A stretch of 64,000 nt of DNA from an uncultured Microbacterium sp. (GTDB lineage Bacteria; Actinomycetota; Actinomycetes; Actinomycetales; Microbacteriaceae). Of the stretch, positions 42,523 through 50,799 are shown in pieces. A program made the position numbers and the translations under genes. The number at the start of each line of letters is the position of its first letter. Position 1 is the stretch's first letter. The stretch lies in NCBI GenBank assembly GCA_913774845.1, contig CAJYJO010000013.1, positions 62,001-126,000 of the forward strand, written 5' to 3'. Below the pieces are notes generated by a model that saw only the letters and a list, made by a program, of their open reading frames with translations, did not search any database and was not told the origin of the DNA.

Positions 42523-43289
42523 ATGACAGGACCACAGCTCGGGCGCCCACGCGACGGCATCCGCGAAGTCGCCGACGGGGTGATGATGATCACGCGAGCC
42601 GTCACCAACAGCTACCTGGTCACCACCGACGACGACATCCTGCTCATCGACGCCGGGTTGCCCCGCAGCTGGTCACTGCTCACCCACGCGCTCACCGCAT
42701 TGCGGGCGACCCCCGACGACCTGGTGTCGGTCTTGCTCACCCACGGACACTTCGACCACGTCGGCACCCTCGACCGCCTGCAGCGAGAGCATCACGTCCC
42801 CATCCACGTCCATCCGGCCGATGCGCCGCTGGTACGGCATCCCTATCGCTACGACCGGGAGTCGTCGCGGGGGCTGTATCCGCTCGCGCACCCGGGCGGC
42901 ATCCCGAACCTGGCGCGCATGACCTTCGCCGGCGCGCTCGGCGTGCGGGGCGTGGAGGCGCACGGCGACCTGCGGGCCGGTGAACCGACGCTGGGCGGTC
43001 TGCTCCCGGTGGCGACCCCCGGTCACACCTACGGCCACCTCGCCTTCCATCTGGCCGATCGCGACCTCGTCTTCAGCGGCGACGCACTCGTGACCTTCGA
43101 CCCTACACGGGACGACCGGGGCCGCAGATCGTGGCTCGTGCGGCCACCGCCGACAGCCGGGCGGCGATGACCGCTCTGGCCGGTCTCGCCGCCACCCGGG
43201 CCACCACGGTCCTCCCCGGTCACGGCGACGTCTGGGGCCACGGCATCCATCGCGCCGTCGCGGAGGCCGTCGCGACGGGCCCGCACTGA
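42523..43289 (+). pseudogene. MBL-fold metallohydrolase with a -1 frameshift
   Basis: Metallo-beta-lactamase fold. GAGGGTGG precedes the ATG. The metal motif is THGHFDHVG (about residues 73-81) and VATPGHTYGHLAF supplies the next His. The frame derails at the C run 43101-43103 in FDPxTG and stops at 43170. One extra base there restores PYTGRPGPQIVARA onward through VLPGHGD, the expected last motif, to a TGA at 43287. Either a real inactivation or an indel error in a short C run. Confidence 0.8.
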
Positions 43290-43329
43290 CCGAACACCCA
43301 CCCTTCGACACACAGACGAGGACCGACGC

Positions 43330-44478
43330 ATGAGAGCGATGACGTACCGCGGACCGTACAAGGTCCGCGTCGAGGAGAAGCCCGACCCCCGCATCGAGCA
43401 CCCGAATGACGCGATCGTCCGCGTCGAGCGGGCCGCGATCTGCGGCTCCGACCTGCACCTGTATCACGGCATGATCCCCGACACTCGGATCGGCCACACG
43501 TTCGGCCACGAATTCATCGGTCGTGTGGTCGAGGTGGGCTCCTCGGTGCAGAACCTGACGGTCGGGGATCGGGTGATGGTGCCGTTCAACATCTCGTGCG
43601 GCACGTGCTTCTTCTGCGCGCGGGGACTGCTCAGCAACTGCCACAACGTCAACGCCAACGCCACCGCGCTCGGAGGGATCTACGGCTACTCGCACACCGC
43701 GGGCGGGTACGACGGCGGTCAGGCCGAGATGGTCCGCGTTCCCTTCGCCGACGTCGGTCCGCGCGTCATCCCCGAGTGGCTCCACGACGAGGACGCCCTG
43801 CTGCTGACCGACGCGTTCTCCACGGGATACTTCGGCGCGCAGCTCGGAGACATCGTCGAGGGCGACACCGTCGTGGTGTTCGGGGCGGGACCGGTGGGAC
43901 TCGCCGCCGCGCGCTCGTCGTGGCTGATGGGCGCCGGCCGCGTCATCGTCGTCGACCAGCTGCCGGAACGTCTCGAGAAGGCGAGCACCTTCGCCTTCGC
44001 CGAGACGCTGGACTACCGGGAGCATCGCGATGTCGTCGTCGAACTGAAGAGGCAGACCGACCACATCGGCGCCGACGTCGTCATCGACGCGGTCGGCGCC
44101 GAAGCCGACGGGCACTTCCTGCAGCACCTCACCGGCGCGAAGCTCAAACTGCAAGCCGGTTCCCCGGTGGCGCTGAACTGGGCGATCGACGCCGTGCGCA
44201 AAGGCGGGACCGTCTCGGTGATGGGGGCCTACGGTCCGCTGTTCAGCGCGGTGAAGTTCGGCGACGCGATGAACAAGGGACTGACGATCCACACGAATCA
44301 AGCGCCCGTGGCCCGCCAGTGGCCGCGACTGCTGGAGCACATTCAGGCCGGACGCATCTCCCCGCGGGAGATGATCACCCACCGCATCCCCCTCGAGCAC
44401 ATCGCCGAGGGGTACCACATGGTCTCCGCCAAGATCGACGGCTGCATCAAGGCCGTCATCCTTCCCCCGACCGCCTGA
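43330..44478 (+). CDS. zinc-dependent alcohol dehydrogenase
   Basis: A 382-residue medium-chain dehydrogenase of the group related to glutathione-independent formaldehyde dehydrogenase. GAGGACC precedes the ATG. Catalytic zinc ligands: C in AAICGSDLHLYHG and H-E in FGHEFIGRV. Structural zinc Cys cluster CGTCFFCARGLLSNCH. NAD-binding loop VFGAGPVGLAAA. The C-terminus SAKIDGCIKAVI is group-typical. The next gene follows at 13 bp and is probably co-transcribed. Confidence 0.94.
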   Translation: MRAMTYRGPYKVRVEEKPDPRIEHPNDAIVRVERAAICGSDLHLYHGMIPDTRIGHTFGHEFIGRVVEVGSSVQNLTVGDRVMVPFNISCGTCFFCARGLLSNCHNVNANATALGGIYGYSHTAGGYDGGQAEMVRVPFADVGPRVIPEWLHDEDALLLTDAFSTGYFGAQLGDIVEGDTVVVFGAGPVGLAAARSSWLMGAGRVIVVDQLPERLEKASTFAFAETLDYREHRDVVVELKRQTDHIGADVVIDAVGAEADGHFLQHLTGAKLKLQAGSPVALNWAIDAVRKGGTVSVMGAYGPLFSAVKFGDAMNKGLTIHTNQAPVARQWPRLLEHIQAGRISPREMITHRIPLEHIAEGYHMVSAKIDGCIKAVILPPTA

Positions 44479-44491
44479 GAGGACCTCGATC

Positions 44492-45049
44492 ATGGCCTAC
44501 ACCGCTGACAAGCCCACCCCGCCGCCGACGGCGGAGGAACTGCGCGCGCGCATCCCGGGTTGGGGTGCCGACCTCGATCCGACGGATCGTCCCTCGGTCC
44601 CGAAGGAGCAGCCGCAGGACCTCAACGCGCACTGGACGTTCCCCGAGGAGCAGCCCGTCCCCGACGGCGGCCGGGAGCGCTCGATCGAGCACGGCCGCCT
44701 GACTCCCGTCTTCGGCACGGCTCAACCCCTGCACGGCGTCTCGGGAGCCATCCGCCGCTACGCCTACTCCCGCTTCAGCGAGGCGCGAGCCGCGCACTGG
44801 CTGCTGCTGCTCGCCGGCGACCGCGTCGAGGCCGCCGGAGCGCACCTGCGATCGTTGGCGACGAGCCGACCCGACAACCCGATCACCGAGACGGGTATCG
44901 TCGCCGAGCGCCGCTGGGCGCCCCTCGCCGGACGCCGAGGGCGCGCCGATGTCCGCCACCAGTGGATCGACCCGCTGCTGGTGGCGGGACCGTGGATCCT
45001 CGCCGCGGTCGGCGTCATCGCGGTGGGCCGTCGCCTGCTCCGTCGGTGA
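44492..45049 (+). CDS. hypothetical protein linked to the alcohol dehydrogenase
   Basis: A 185-residue protein with GAGAGGACC before the ATG. It begins with a Pro-rich, presumably flexible region (PTPPPTAEELRARIPGWGAD), has a central conserved-looking helix-rich part (AIRRYAYSRFSEARAAHWLLLLAGDRVEA) and a C-terminal transmembrane helix (about 162-180) ending RRLLRR. It is likely cytoplasmic and tail-anchored. No named family recognised; its place 13 bp after the dehydrogenase suggests a linked role. Confidence 0.8.
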   Translation: MAYTADKPTPPPTAEELRARIPGWGADLDPTDRPSVPKEQPQDLNAHWTFPEEQPVPDGGRERSIEHGRLTPVFGTAQPLHGVSGAIRRYAYSRFSEARAAHWLLLLAGDRVEAAGAHLRSLATSRPDNPITETGIVAERRWAPLAGRRGRADVRHQWIDPLLVAGPWILAAVGVIAVGRRLLRR

Positions 45050-45122
45050 GGTCGCCGCGACGTCGAACGTCGCGGCCCTTCGCGGTCCGGCCGTGGGCCG
45101 CGCGCGGTAGCGTCGTCGGGTG

Positions 45123-45983
45123 ATGGATGCCGCGGCGGAGCCGCCTCTCGCCCGTGCACCTCGCGGAAGCGTGAGCGCCGTCGGGGCGCTGTGGGCGTCG
45201 ACCCACCCGGGTCCCACCGTGGTCGTCACCGTCCTCTCCCTCGCGCTGGGTATCGCCGCGGGCGTCGAGCCGCTGCGCCTCGCCCTGCTCGTGACGTCCG
45301 TGTTCGCCGGACAGGTGTCGGTGGGACTGTCCAACGACGTCATCGACGGAGCGAGGGACGCCGCCGTGGGGCGCACCGACAAGCCCGTCGCCGGGGGAGC
45401 GGTCTCGCTCGACACGGCCCTCGTCACGGCGGTGGGGGCCGTGGTCGCGGCGCTCGCGTTGTCGGTACCGCTCGGCCCGGGCCTTCTCGCCGCCCACGCG
45501 ATCGCCCTGGCCTCGGCGTGGGCCTACAACGCCGGCCTGAAGGCGACCCCGTTCTCGATCGTCCCGTTCCTGCTGAGCTTCGGCCTCTTCCCGTCCTTCG
45601 CGACCCTCTCCACCGCTGCACCGGCGCTCGCAGCCCCCTGGGCGACGACGGCGGGGGCGGCCCTCGGAGCCGCTGTGCACCTGACGAACGTCGTCCGCGA
45701 TCTCGACGACGACCGACGCACCGGCATCCGGGGCCTCCCGCACCGGCTCGGCGCCCGCGCGTCGGTCCTGCTCGCCGCCGCCGGCACCGTTGCGGGCGCC
45801 GTCGCCGTGCTGCTCGGACCGGACCGGGGAGTGGGGGCGCTCGACGTCGTCTTCTTCGCGGCGGTGGTGGTCGTGGCGCTGGTGACGGCGATCCTCGCGC
45901 TGCTCCGCCCGCCCGGTCGTGCGGTCTTCCGGCTCACGATGCTCGCGGCGCTTCTCCTGGCCGCGCAACTGGTGGTGGCCTGA
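45123..45983 (+). CDS. UbiA family prenyltransferase
   Basis: A 286-residue integral membrane aromatic prenyltransferase with about eight helices. The two Asp-rich magnesium-diphosphate motifs are NDVIDGARD and NVVRDLDDDRR. ATG at 45123 (a GTG directly before it is an alternative). It ends 21 bp from the convergent FAD monooxygenase. With the type III PKS, methyltransferase and monooxygenase beyond, it fits the four-gene set known from the Actinoplanes alkyl-methoxyhydroquinone (agq) cluster, where a UbiA-like enzyme adds the isoprenoid. Confidence 0.92.
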   Translation: MDAAAEPPLARAPRGSVSAVGALWASTHPGPTVVVTVLSLALGIAAGVEPLRLALLVTSVFAGQVSVGLSNDVIDGARDAAVGRTDKPVAGGAVSLDTALVTAVGAVVAALALSVPLGPGLLAAHAIALASAWAYNAGLKATPFSIVPFLLSFGLFPSFATLSTAAPALAAPWATTAGAALGAAVHLTNVVRDLDDDRRTGIRGLPHRLGARASVLLAAAGTVAGAVAVLLGPDRGVGALDVVFFAAVVVVALVTAILALLRPPGRAVFRLTMLAALLLAAQLVVA

Positions 45984-46004
45984 GCTCCGCTCGCGCGACG
46001 GAGG

Positions 46005-47117
46005 TCAGGTCCGGGCCGCGGCCCGATCGAACCGCATCGCGTACGCCCGCGTGAACGCCGCCCCGCCGGCGCCGCGCAGCCCGGCCCGCAGGGCTCCGCA
46101 GCGCACCGCGTGCGTCGCTCCGCCGGCTGCTCGCCCGAGCACCGTGTTGAGCGCCGCGAGTCGCGCCGCGTGCCGCGCGGACGCGAGCCGATCGCGTTCC
46201 CAGCGTGCGAGTCCCGTCACCTCCCCGGACCGCACCCAGGCTCCGAGCAGCGGTGAGAGGGTCAGCGCGTCCAGCAGTCCCAGGTTCATGCCCTGACCGC
46301 CGATCGGACTCACCTCGTGCGCGGCGTCGCCGACGACGACCACCCGCCCGCGTCGCAGGGCGGGCGCCACGGCGCGCCGGACGCGGAAGGCGCTCGCCCC
46401 CGCGATGTCGACGGTGATGCCCACCCTCGCGGCGACGGCGCCGCGCAGGAAGGCATCGGCATCCGGGATCTCGTCGTGCCCGGCCCAGGCGACGAGCCGC
46501 CGCCGACCCCCGGGGAGGGGGAACGACTCCACGACCCCGCCCCGCTCGAGGTGCACGCGGGCGATCGGTCCACCGGGAGCGAGCACGTCGGCCATGACGT
46601 ACCGGTCGGGATAGTGGCGCGTGCGGACCGCGCCAGGGCGATACACGAGGTCCCGTCCGGCCCACCCGGATGCCACGACCACGACGCCCGTGCGGATCTC
46701 CCCGCCGTCGTCGAGCCGCACCCGCACGCCCGAGGCGTCCTCGTGCAGCCCGGTCACGGTCACGCCCCGTCGCACCGGAGGGGCGAGGGAGGAGAGGACC
46801 GCGATCGTGTCGGACTGCGGCAACGCCGCCACATAGGGATGCCGCGCCCGCAGACGGTCGAACCGGATCTCGGCGAGCAGCCGACCGTCGGCCCGCGCCT
46901 CGCCCCGCGCGATGCGCACGGCCCGCTGCCGGATCCCGTCGGTCGCCCCGGAACCCTCGAGCAGCGACAGGGCGGGGGAGTGGATGCCGATCGCCCGCGT
47001 CCCCGCCCCGGGGTCGACGCGCCGCTCGACGATCTCGACGTCGATCCCGCGCGTGCGCAGGTCGGCGCCGAGCGCGAGTCCGACGGGACCCGCACCGACG
47101 ACGAGCACCTCAGGCAT
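46005..47117 (-). CDS. FAD-dependent monooxygenase
   Basis: A 370-residue PHBH/GGR-type flavoprotein. GAGGGGG precedes the ATG. FAD-binding VVGAGPVGLALGADLRTRG (residues 6-24) and GDAAHEVSPIGGQGMNLGL (about 278-296). It overlaps the methyltransferase stop by 8 bp and is the last gene of the PKS operon. In comparable clusters the monooxygenase hydroxylates the alkylresorcinol ring to a hydroquinone; assigned here by context. Confidence 0.92.
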   Translation of the reverse strand: MPEVLVVGAGPVGLALGADLRTRGIDVEIVERRVDPGAGTRAIGIHSPALSLLEGSGATDGIRQRAVRIARGEARADGRLLAEIRFDRLRARHPYVAALPQSDTIAVLSSLAPPVRRGVTVTGLHEDASGVRVRLDDGGEIRTGVVVVASGWAGRDLVYRPGAVRTRHYPDRYVMADVLAPGGPIARVHLERGGVVESFPLPGGRRRLVAWAGHDEIPDADAFLRGAVAARVGITVDIAGASAFRVRRAVAPALRRGRVVVVGDAAHEVSPIGGQGMNLGLLDALTLSPLLGAWVRSGEVTGLARWERDRLASARHAARLAALNTVLGRAAGGATHAVRCGALRAGLRGAGGAAFTRAYAMRFDRAAART

Positions 47118-47811
47118 CGCTACCCCCTCGCGCGACCGCGAGCAGGCGGAAGGGGGCGGGCGTCTCGACCCGCCAGGGTGTGCCGAGGGCGGCGGCCAGC
47201 TCGGGGGCCCGATAGCTGCGCCGGATCGAGCGCAATCCGTCGACGCGCAGGAACGTCCCCGCCGACAGCGGCGCGATGCCCACGGCGTACAGCCCGTAGG
47301 CGAGACGACCGCGCGCGATGTCGGCGTGCAGCACCGCCCCGCGCGACAGTGCGAGCGAGTCGTCGGCGAAGGACGAGAGCGCCGCAGCGTCGAGGTGGTG
47401 CAGGACGTGGTTGGACAGCACGAGGTCGAACCGCTCACCCGCGGCCAGCAATTCACCCGAACCCTGCGCGGTGAAGCGGATGCCGTCGCGCTCGCGTTCG
47501 CGTGCCGCCTCGAGCGCCCGCGGGTCGGGGTCCGCCCCCACCCACTCGACGTCGAGACCGTCGCGCGCGGCGAGACCCGCGAGGCGCGCCACCACGTCGC
47601 CGCCTCCGCAGCCGAGGTCGAGCACCCGCGCCGGATGGCCGAGAGCCCGAAGCTCGGGTCGCACGCGCGCGCGGTACACGTGACCCCAGGCCGAGACGAG
47701 CCGGTTCACCAGGTCGAAGCGCCGATAGGTGGCCGCCAGCGCGCGCGGGTCGCACGCCGGATCGTCCATCAGCTCGGTCAGCGCCGTGTCGCGCCGCGCG
47801 AGCGGACTCAC
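47110..47811 (-). CDS. class I SAM-dependent methyltransferase
   Basis: A 233-residue methyltransferase. The SAM loop is VLDLGCGGGDVVARL (about 66-80), followed by the acidic strand end GADPDP and the motif LSNHVLHHLD. The GTG start overlaps the PKS stop (GTGA), so translation is coupled. Likely O- or C-methylates the polyketide ring made by the adjacent type III PKS. Confidence 0.92.
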   Translation of the reverse strand: MSPLARRDTALTELMDDPACDPRALAATYRRFDLVNRLVSAWGHVYRARVRPELRALGHPARVLDLGCGGGDVVARLAGLAARDGLDVEWVGADPDPRALEAARERERDGIRFTAQGSGELLAAGERFDLVLSNHVLHHLDAAALSSFADDSLALSRGAVLHADIARGRLAYGLYAVGIAPLSAGTFLRVDGLRSIRRSYRAPELAAALGTPWRVETPAPFRLLAVARGGSDA

Positions 47812-48896
47812 GCGCGCCGCAGCGTGAGACGCGCCGCCTCGACGGTCAGCCCCGGACCGAAGGCGAGGGCTGCGACCCGGTCGCCGTCGACCCGATCGGT
47901 GTCGGCGAGCAGGTCGCGGAGGATGAACAGCAGCGTCGCGCTGGACATGTTGCCGTGTCGGCGCAGCACCTCCCGCGACGGGGCGAGGGCCGCGGCATCC
48001 AGGTCGAGGGCGTTCTCGACCCGATCGAGGATGCTCCGACCGCCGGGGTGCACGGCCCACGCGTCGACGCGGGAGAGATCGCCCAGCACGTCGTCGGCGA
48101 TCGCGGAGATCTCGCGCCCGATGATGCGGGGCACCTCGGGCGTCAGGGTCATCTCGAACCCCGAGTCCCCGACGGTCCAGGCCATGTCCTTCTCGCCCTC
48201 GTCGGTCACGTGCGTGGCGAAGCCGTCGAGATCCAGGCCCTCCCGGGCGGGATTCCCGGATGCCACGACCGCGGCCGCCGCGCCGTCGGCGAACACCGAG
48301 GCGGCGACGATCTGATCCGGGTGCGACGACGTCTGCCAGTGCAGGGAGCAGAGCTCGGCGCACGCCACGAGCACGACCGCGCCGGGATCGTCGCCGACGA
48401 TGCGCGCCGCGAGCCGCAGACCGGGGATCGCGGCCGCGCACCCGATGAAGCCGAGGTGGTAGCGCTCGACGGTGGGGGACAGATCGAGGTCGCGCACGAG
48501 GTGGTAGTCGGGTCCGGGGGCGAACATGCCCGTGCACGAGACGGTCACGACGTGCGTGACCGCCCGGGCGTCAAGGCCCGATTCCGCCAGCGCGGACCGG
48601 GCCGCCTCGGCGAAGAGCTCCGGCGCACGGCGACGGTACTCGTCGTTGCGGTCGCCCGTGGAGGGCATCAGCAGACGGTCGCCGTCGCGCACCGGCAGGC
48701 CGTCGCCCGATCCTCCCGCCAGGTGCGGAAGGACGGTGTGGCGGGTGTCGATCGCGGCGGCGTCGAAGGCCGCTCCCACGAGGCGCTGGCTCTTGCGGTC
48801 GAAGCCGGGCTGAGCGGCGAACAGGTCGCGCAGCGTCGCCTGGCTGACGCGGGTGTCGGGCAGGGCCGTGCCGATCGACAGGATGCGGGCGGTCAT
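47808..48896 (-). CDS. type III polyketide synthase
   Basis: A 362-residue chalcone-synthase-fold homodimeric enzyme that extends an acyl-CoA with malonyl-CoA and cyclises it, probably to an alkylresorcinol or pyrone. The catalytic triad is C153 (FIGCAAAIPG), H283 (WAVHPGGRSIL) and N316 (RHGNMSSATLLF). TACAGT lies 5 bases before the ATG, so the message has little or no leader. First gene of a coupled PKS-methyltransferase-monooxygenase operon. Confidence 0.94.
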   Translation of the reverse strand: MTARILSIGTALPDTRVSQATLRDLFAAQPGFDRKSQRLVGAAFDAAAIDTRHTVLPHLAGGSGDGLPVRDGDRLLMPSTGDRNDEYRRRAPELFAEAARSALAESGLDARAVTHVVTVSCTGMFAPGPDYHLVRDLDLSPTVERYHLGFIGCAAAIPGLRLAARIVGDDPGAVVLVACAELCSLHWQTSSHPDQIVAASVFADGAAAAVVASGNPAREGLDLDGFATHVTDEGEKDMAWTVGDSGFEMTLTPEVPRIIGREISAIADDVLGDLSRVDAWAVHPGGRSILDRVENALDLDAAALAPSREVLRRHGNMSSATLLFILRDLLADTDRVDGDRVAALAFGPGLTVEAARLTLRRA

Positions 48897-48974
48897 GCCT
48901 CACTGTAGACACGCGCCGGGACCGGGGCCGCGGGGATGGCGCGGGTGTCGGCCTCCGTCTATGGTGCGACGCCT

Positions 48975-49014
48975 GTCAACCCTCTCCGAGCCGGCGTCGA
49001 GACGCCCCTACCGT
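48975..49014 (+). promoter_or_regulatory. shared box plus -10 element
   Basis: GTCAACCC is followed 28 bases after CAAC by TACCGT (49009-49014), upstream of the membrane protein gene at 49043, whose GAGAGGAAC lies between. Confidence 0.58.
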
Positions 49015-49042
49015 GGCCGTTCCCCACGGAGAGGAACCACCC

Positions 49043-49375
49043 ATGACCGGCCCCCGTCACACCGACCCGACGCGCGTCACCGAACAGAAGGCCATCCGCG
49101 AGCCCAACGCGAAGGCGTGGTTGCTGGCATCCGGCCTCCTCGCCGTCATCGCGATCGTGCTGTTCGCCTTCTCGATCCCCATCGTCGCGGCGTGGGCGTG
49201 GATCGGGATCGCGTTCCAGGTGGCGATCTTCGCGGCGCTGCTGGTCAACGGCCTCGGCGGACGCCGCACGCCGTACCAGGGGTACATCTTCGCGGTGCTC
49301 CTGTGCGTGCAGGCGGCCGTCGCCCTGCTCGTGATCGTCATCATCGCGATCGCGGCCTGGGCCCCCCTCGGCTGA
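49043..49375 (+). CDS. small three-helix membrane protein
   Basis: A 110-residue protein. GAGAGGAAC precedes the ATG. Three transmembrane helices (about 26-44, 48-68, 83-106) follow a polar N-terminus with EQKAIREPNAKAW. No family recognised. It has its own shared-box promoter and ends in a hairpin, so it is a monocistronic, probably stress-responsive gene. Confidence 0.8.
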   Translation: MTGPRHTDPTRVTEQKAIREPNAKAWLLASGLLAVIAIVLFAFSIPIVAAWAWIGIAFQVAIFAALLVNGLGGRRTPYQGYIFAVLLCVQAAVALLVIVIIAIAAWAPLG

Positions 49376-49387
49376 GCGGCCGAGGGG
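49364..49387. terminator. hairpin spanning the stop codon
   Basis: CCCCTCGGC and GCCGAGGGG (9 bp, 6-base loop) include the TGA of the membrane-protein gene in the loop. It can terminate both this gene and the convergent DUF2795 gene. Confidence 0.55.
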
Positions 49388-49404
49388 CGCCGCGTGGGAT
49401 CGGG

Positions 49405-49596
49405 TCAGCCCGAGACCGCGCTGCTGACCTCGGTCGGGCTGTCGAACTCGTCTACCTTCGAGGCGCGCAGCCGCTCGAGAATCTCCTCGGGCGCGCCGTT
49501 GTCCTCGGCGATCCCGATCAGTTCGTGGCGGCCGACGGGATAGTCGACACCGCCGAGGTACTTCTGCAGTTCGATGGCGTTGGGCAGATCGGCCAT
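49405..49596 (-). CDS. DUF2795 domain protein
   Basis: A 63-residue protein; GAAGGAGAA precedes the ATG. ELQKYLGGVDYPVGRHEL and AEDNGAPEEILERLRA are the DUF2795 signature. Small, soluble, function unknown. It lies 23 bp after the SDR gene on the same strand and is probably co-transcribed with it. Confidence 0.93.
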   Translation of the reverse strand: MADLPNAIELQKYLGGVDYPVGRHELIGIAEDNGAPEEILERLRASKVDEFDSPTEVSSAVSG

Positions 49597-49619
49597 GGGG
49601 TTCTCCTTCTTCTCGGGGT

Positions 49620-50459
49620 TCAGAGGATCGGCTTGCCGCCGGTGACGGCGACTCGGGCACCCGAGACGTAGCTGGCCTCGTCGGAGGCCAGCAGAACGTA
49701 CACGGGAGCGAGCTCGGCGGGCTGGCCGGGTCGGCCCAGCGGCACCTGCTCGCCGAAGCTCTCGACCTTGTCCTCCGGCATGGTCGAGGTGATCAGCGGC
49801 GTCCAGACCGGCCCGGGGGCGACGCTGTTCGCCCGGATGCCGCGGTCGGCGAGCAACTGCGCGAGCGAGGCCGTCATGTTGGCGATCGCGGCCTTCGTCG
49901 CCGCGTAGGGCAGCAGCTGCGGGCTGGGCATATCGGAGTTCACCGAGCTCGACGCGATGATCGAGGCTCCCTCTTTCAGGTGGGGCAGCGCCGCTTTGAC
50001 GAGGTGGAAGTACGCGCTGACGTTCGTCGCCCACGTGAAGTCCCACTCGGCGTCCTCGATCTCCTCGAGGGTGTCGTGGCTCATCTGGAACGCGGCGTTG
50101 CTCACGAGCACGTCGAGAGCGCCGAGCTGGTCCACGGTCTTCGCGACGAGGTCGCGGCAGTGGGCGGGGTCGGAGATGTCACCGGGAAGCAGGATCGCGC
50201 GACGACCGGCGTCCTCGACGAAGCGCCGGGCCTCCTCGGCATCCTCGTGCTCGTCGAGATAGGCGATCGCGACGTCGGCTCCCTCGCGGGCGAACGCCAG
50301 CGCGACGGCCTTGCCGATGCCGCTGTCGCCGCCGGTGATGAGCGCGACCTTCCCGGCGAGCCGACCGGACCCGCGGTAGCTGTCCTCGCCGAAATCGGGC
50401 TTTGGGTCCATCTCCTGGTCGCTGCCGGGGACCTGCTGCTGCTGGGCGGGCTGTGACAT
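49620..50459 (-). CDS. SDR family oxidoreductase (general-stress type)
   Basis: A 279-residue SDR with GAAGGAGG before the ATG. After a polar extension (MSQPAQQQQVPGSDQEMDPK) come TGGDSGIG, SSSVNSD and YAATK. It is a paralogue of the SDR at 18698 with the same extension-plus-Rossmann plan and the closing PLGRPGQPAELAPVYVLLAS. Upstream GTCAACCCT and TGGGGT lie 27 bases apart (50486-50524), a weak shared promoter. Confidence 0.93.
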   Translation of the reverse strand: MSQPAQQQQVPGSDQEMDPKPDFGEDSYRGSGRLAGKVALITGGDSGIGKAVALAFAREGADVAIAYLDEHEDAEEARRFVEDAGRRAILLPGDISDPAHCRDLVAKTVDQLGALDVLVSNAAFQMSHDTLEEIEDAEWDFTWATNVSAYFHLVKAALPHLKEGASIIASSSVNSDMPSPQLLPYAATKAAIANMTASLAQLLADRGIRANSVAPGPVWTPLITSTMPEDKVESFGEQVPLGRPGQPAELAPVYVLLASDEASYVSGARVAVTGGKPIL

Positions 50460-50536
50460 GGCGCCTCCTTCGATAGGGAAGCCCCACCCCACCGCTCGCC
50501 CGCGGATCGCGCACGAGGGTTGACAGCCCCGACGGC

Positions 50537-50719
50537 TCAGTCGAACAGCGGCTCCGGAAGAGGGGCGCGCGCGGGGTCGACATCGAGGTCGAAGAGGCTA
50601 CCGCCGGTGCCGTCCACGTCGAGATCGAGACCGGCGTCGTCCGCGCCGAGCGGGACGACCTCCCCGTGGACGAGGCGAAGCCCGGACGGGGTGGCGGGAA
50701 GGAAGGTCATGGCCTCCAT
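50537..50719 (-). CDS. small acidic protein
   Basis: A 60-residue frame (57 from the ATG at 50710, which has GGAGG 2 bases upstream). Asp/Leu-rich: LDLDVDGTGGSLFDLDVDP. No family recognised. Codon positions follow the genome GC pattern, which supports coding, but evidence is limited. Confidence 0.45.
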   Translation of the reverse strand: MEAMTFLPATPSGLRLVHGEVVPLGADDAGLDLDVDGTGGSLFDLDVDPARAPLPEPLFD

Positions 50720-50799
50720 CGTGCGCGCGCCGGCGCAAGAACCGCCACGCGCGCCCGCCGCGCGCCCGCAAGGTCAGCGCAAGATCGTCGCAGGTCCGC

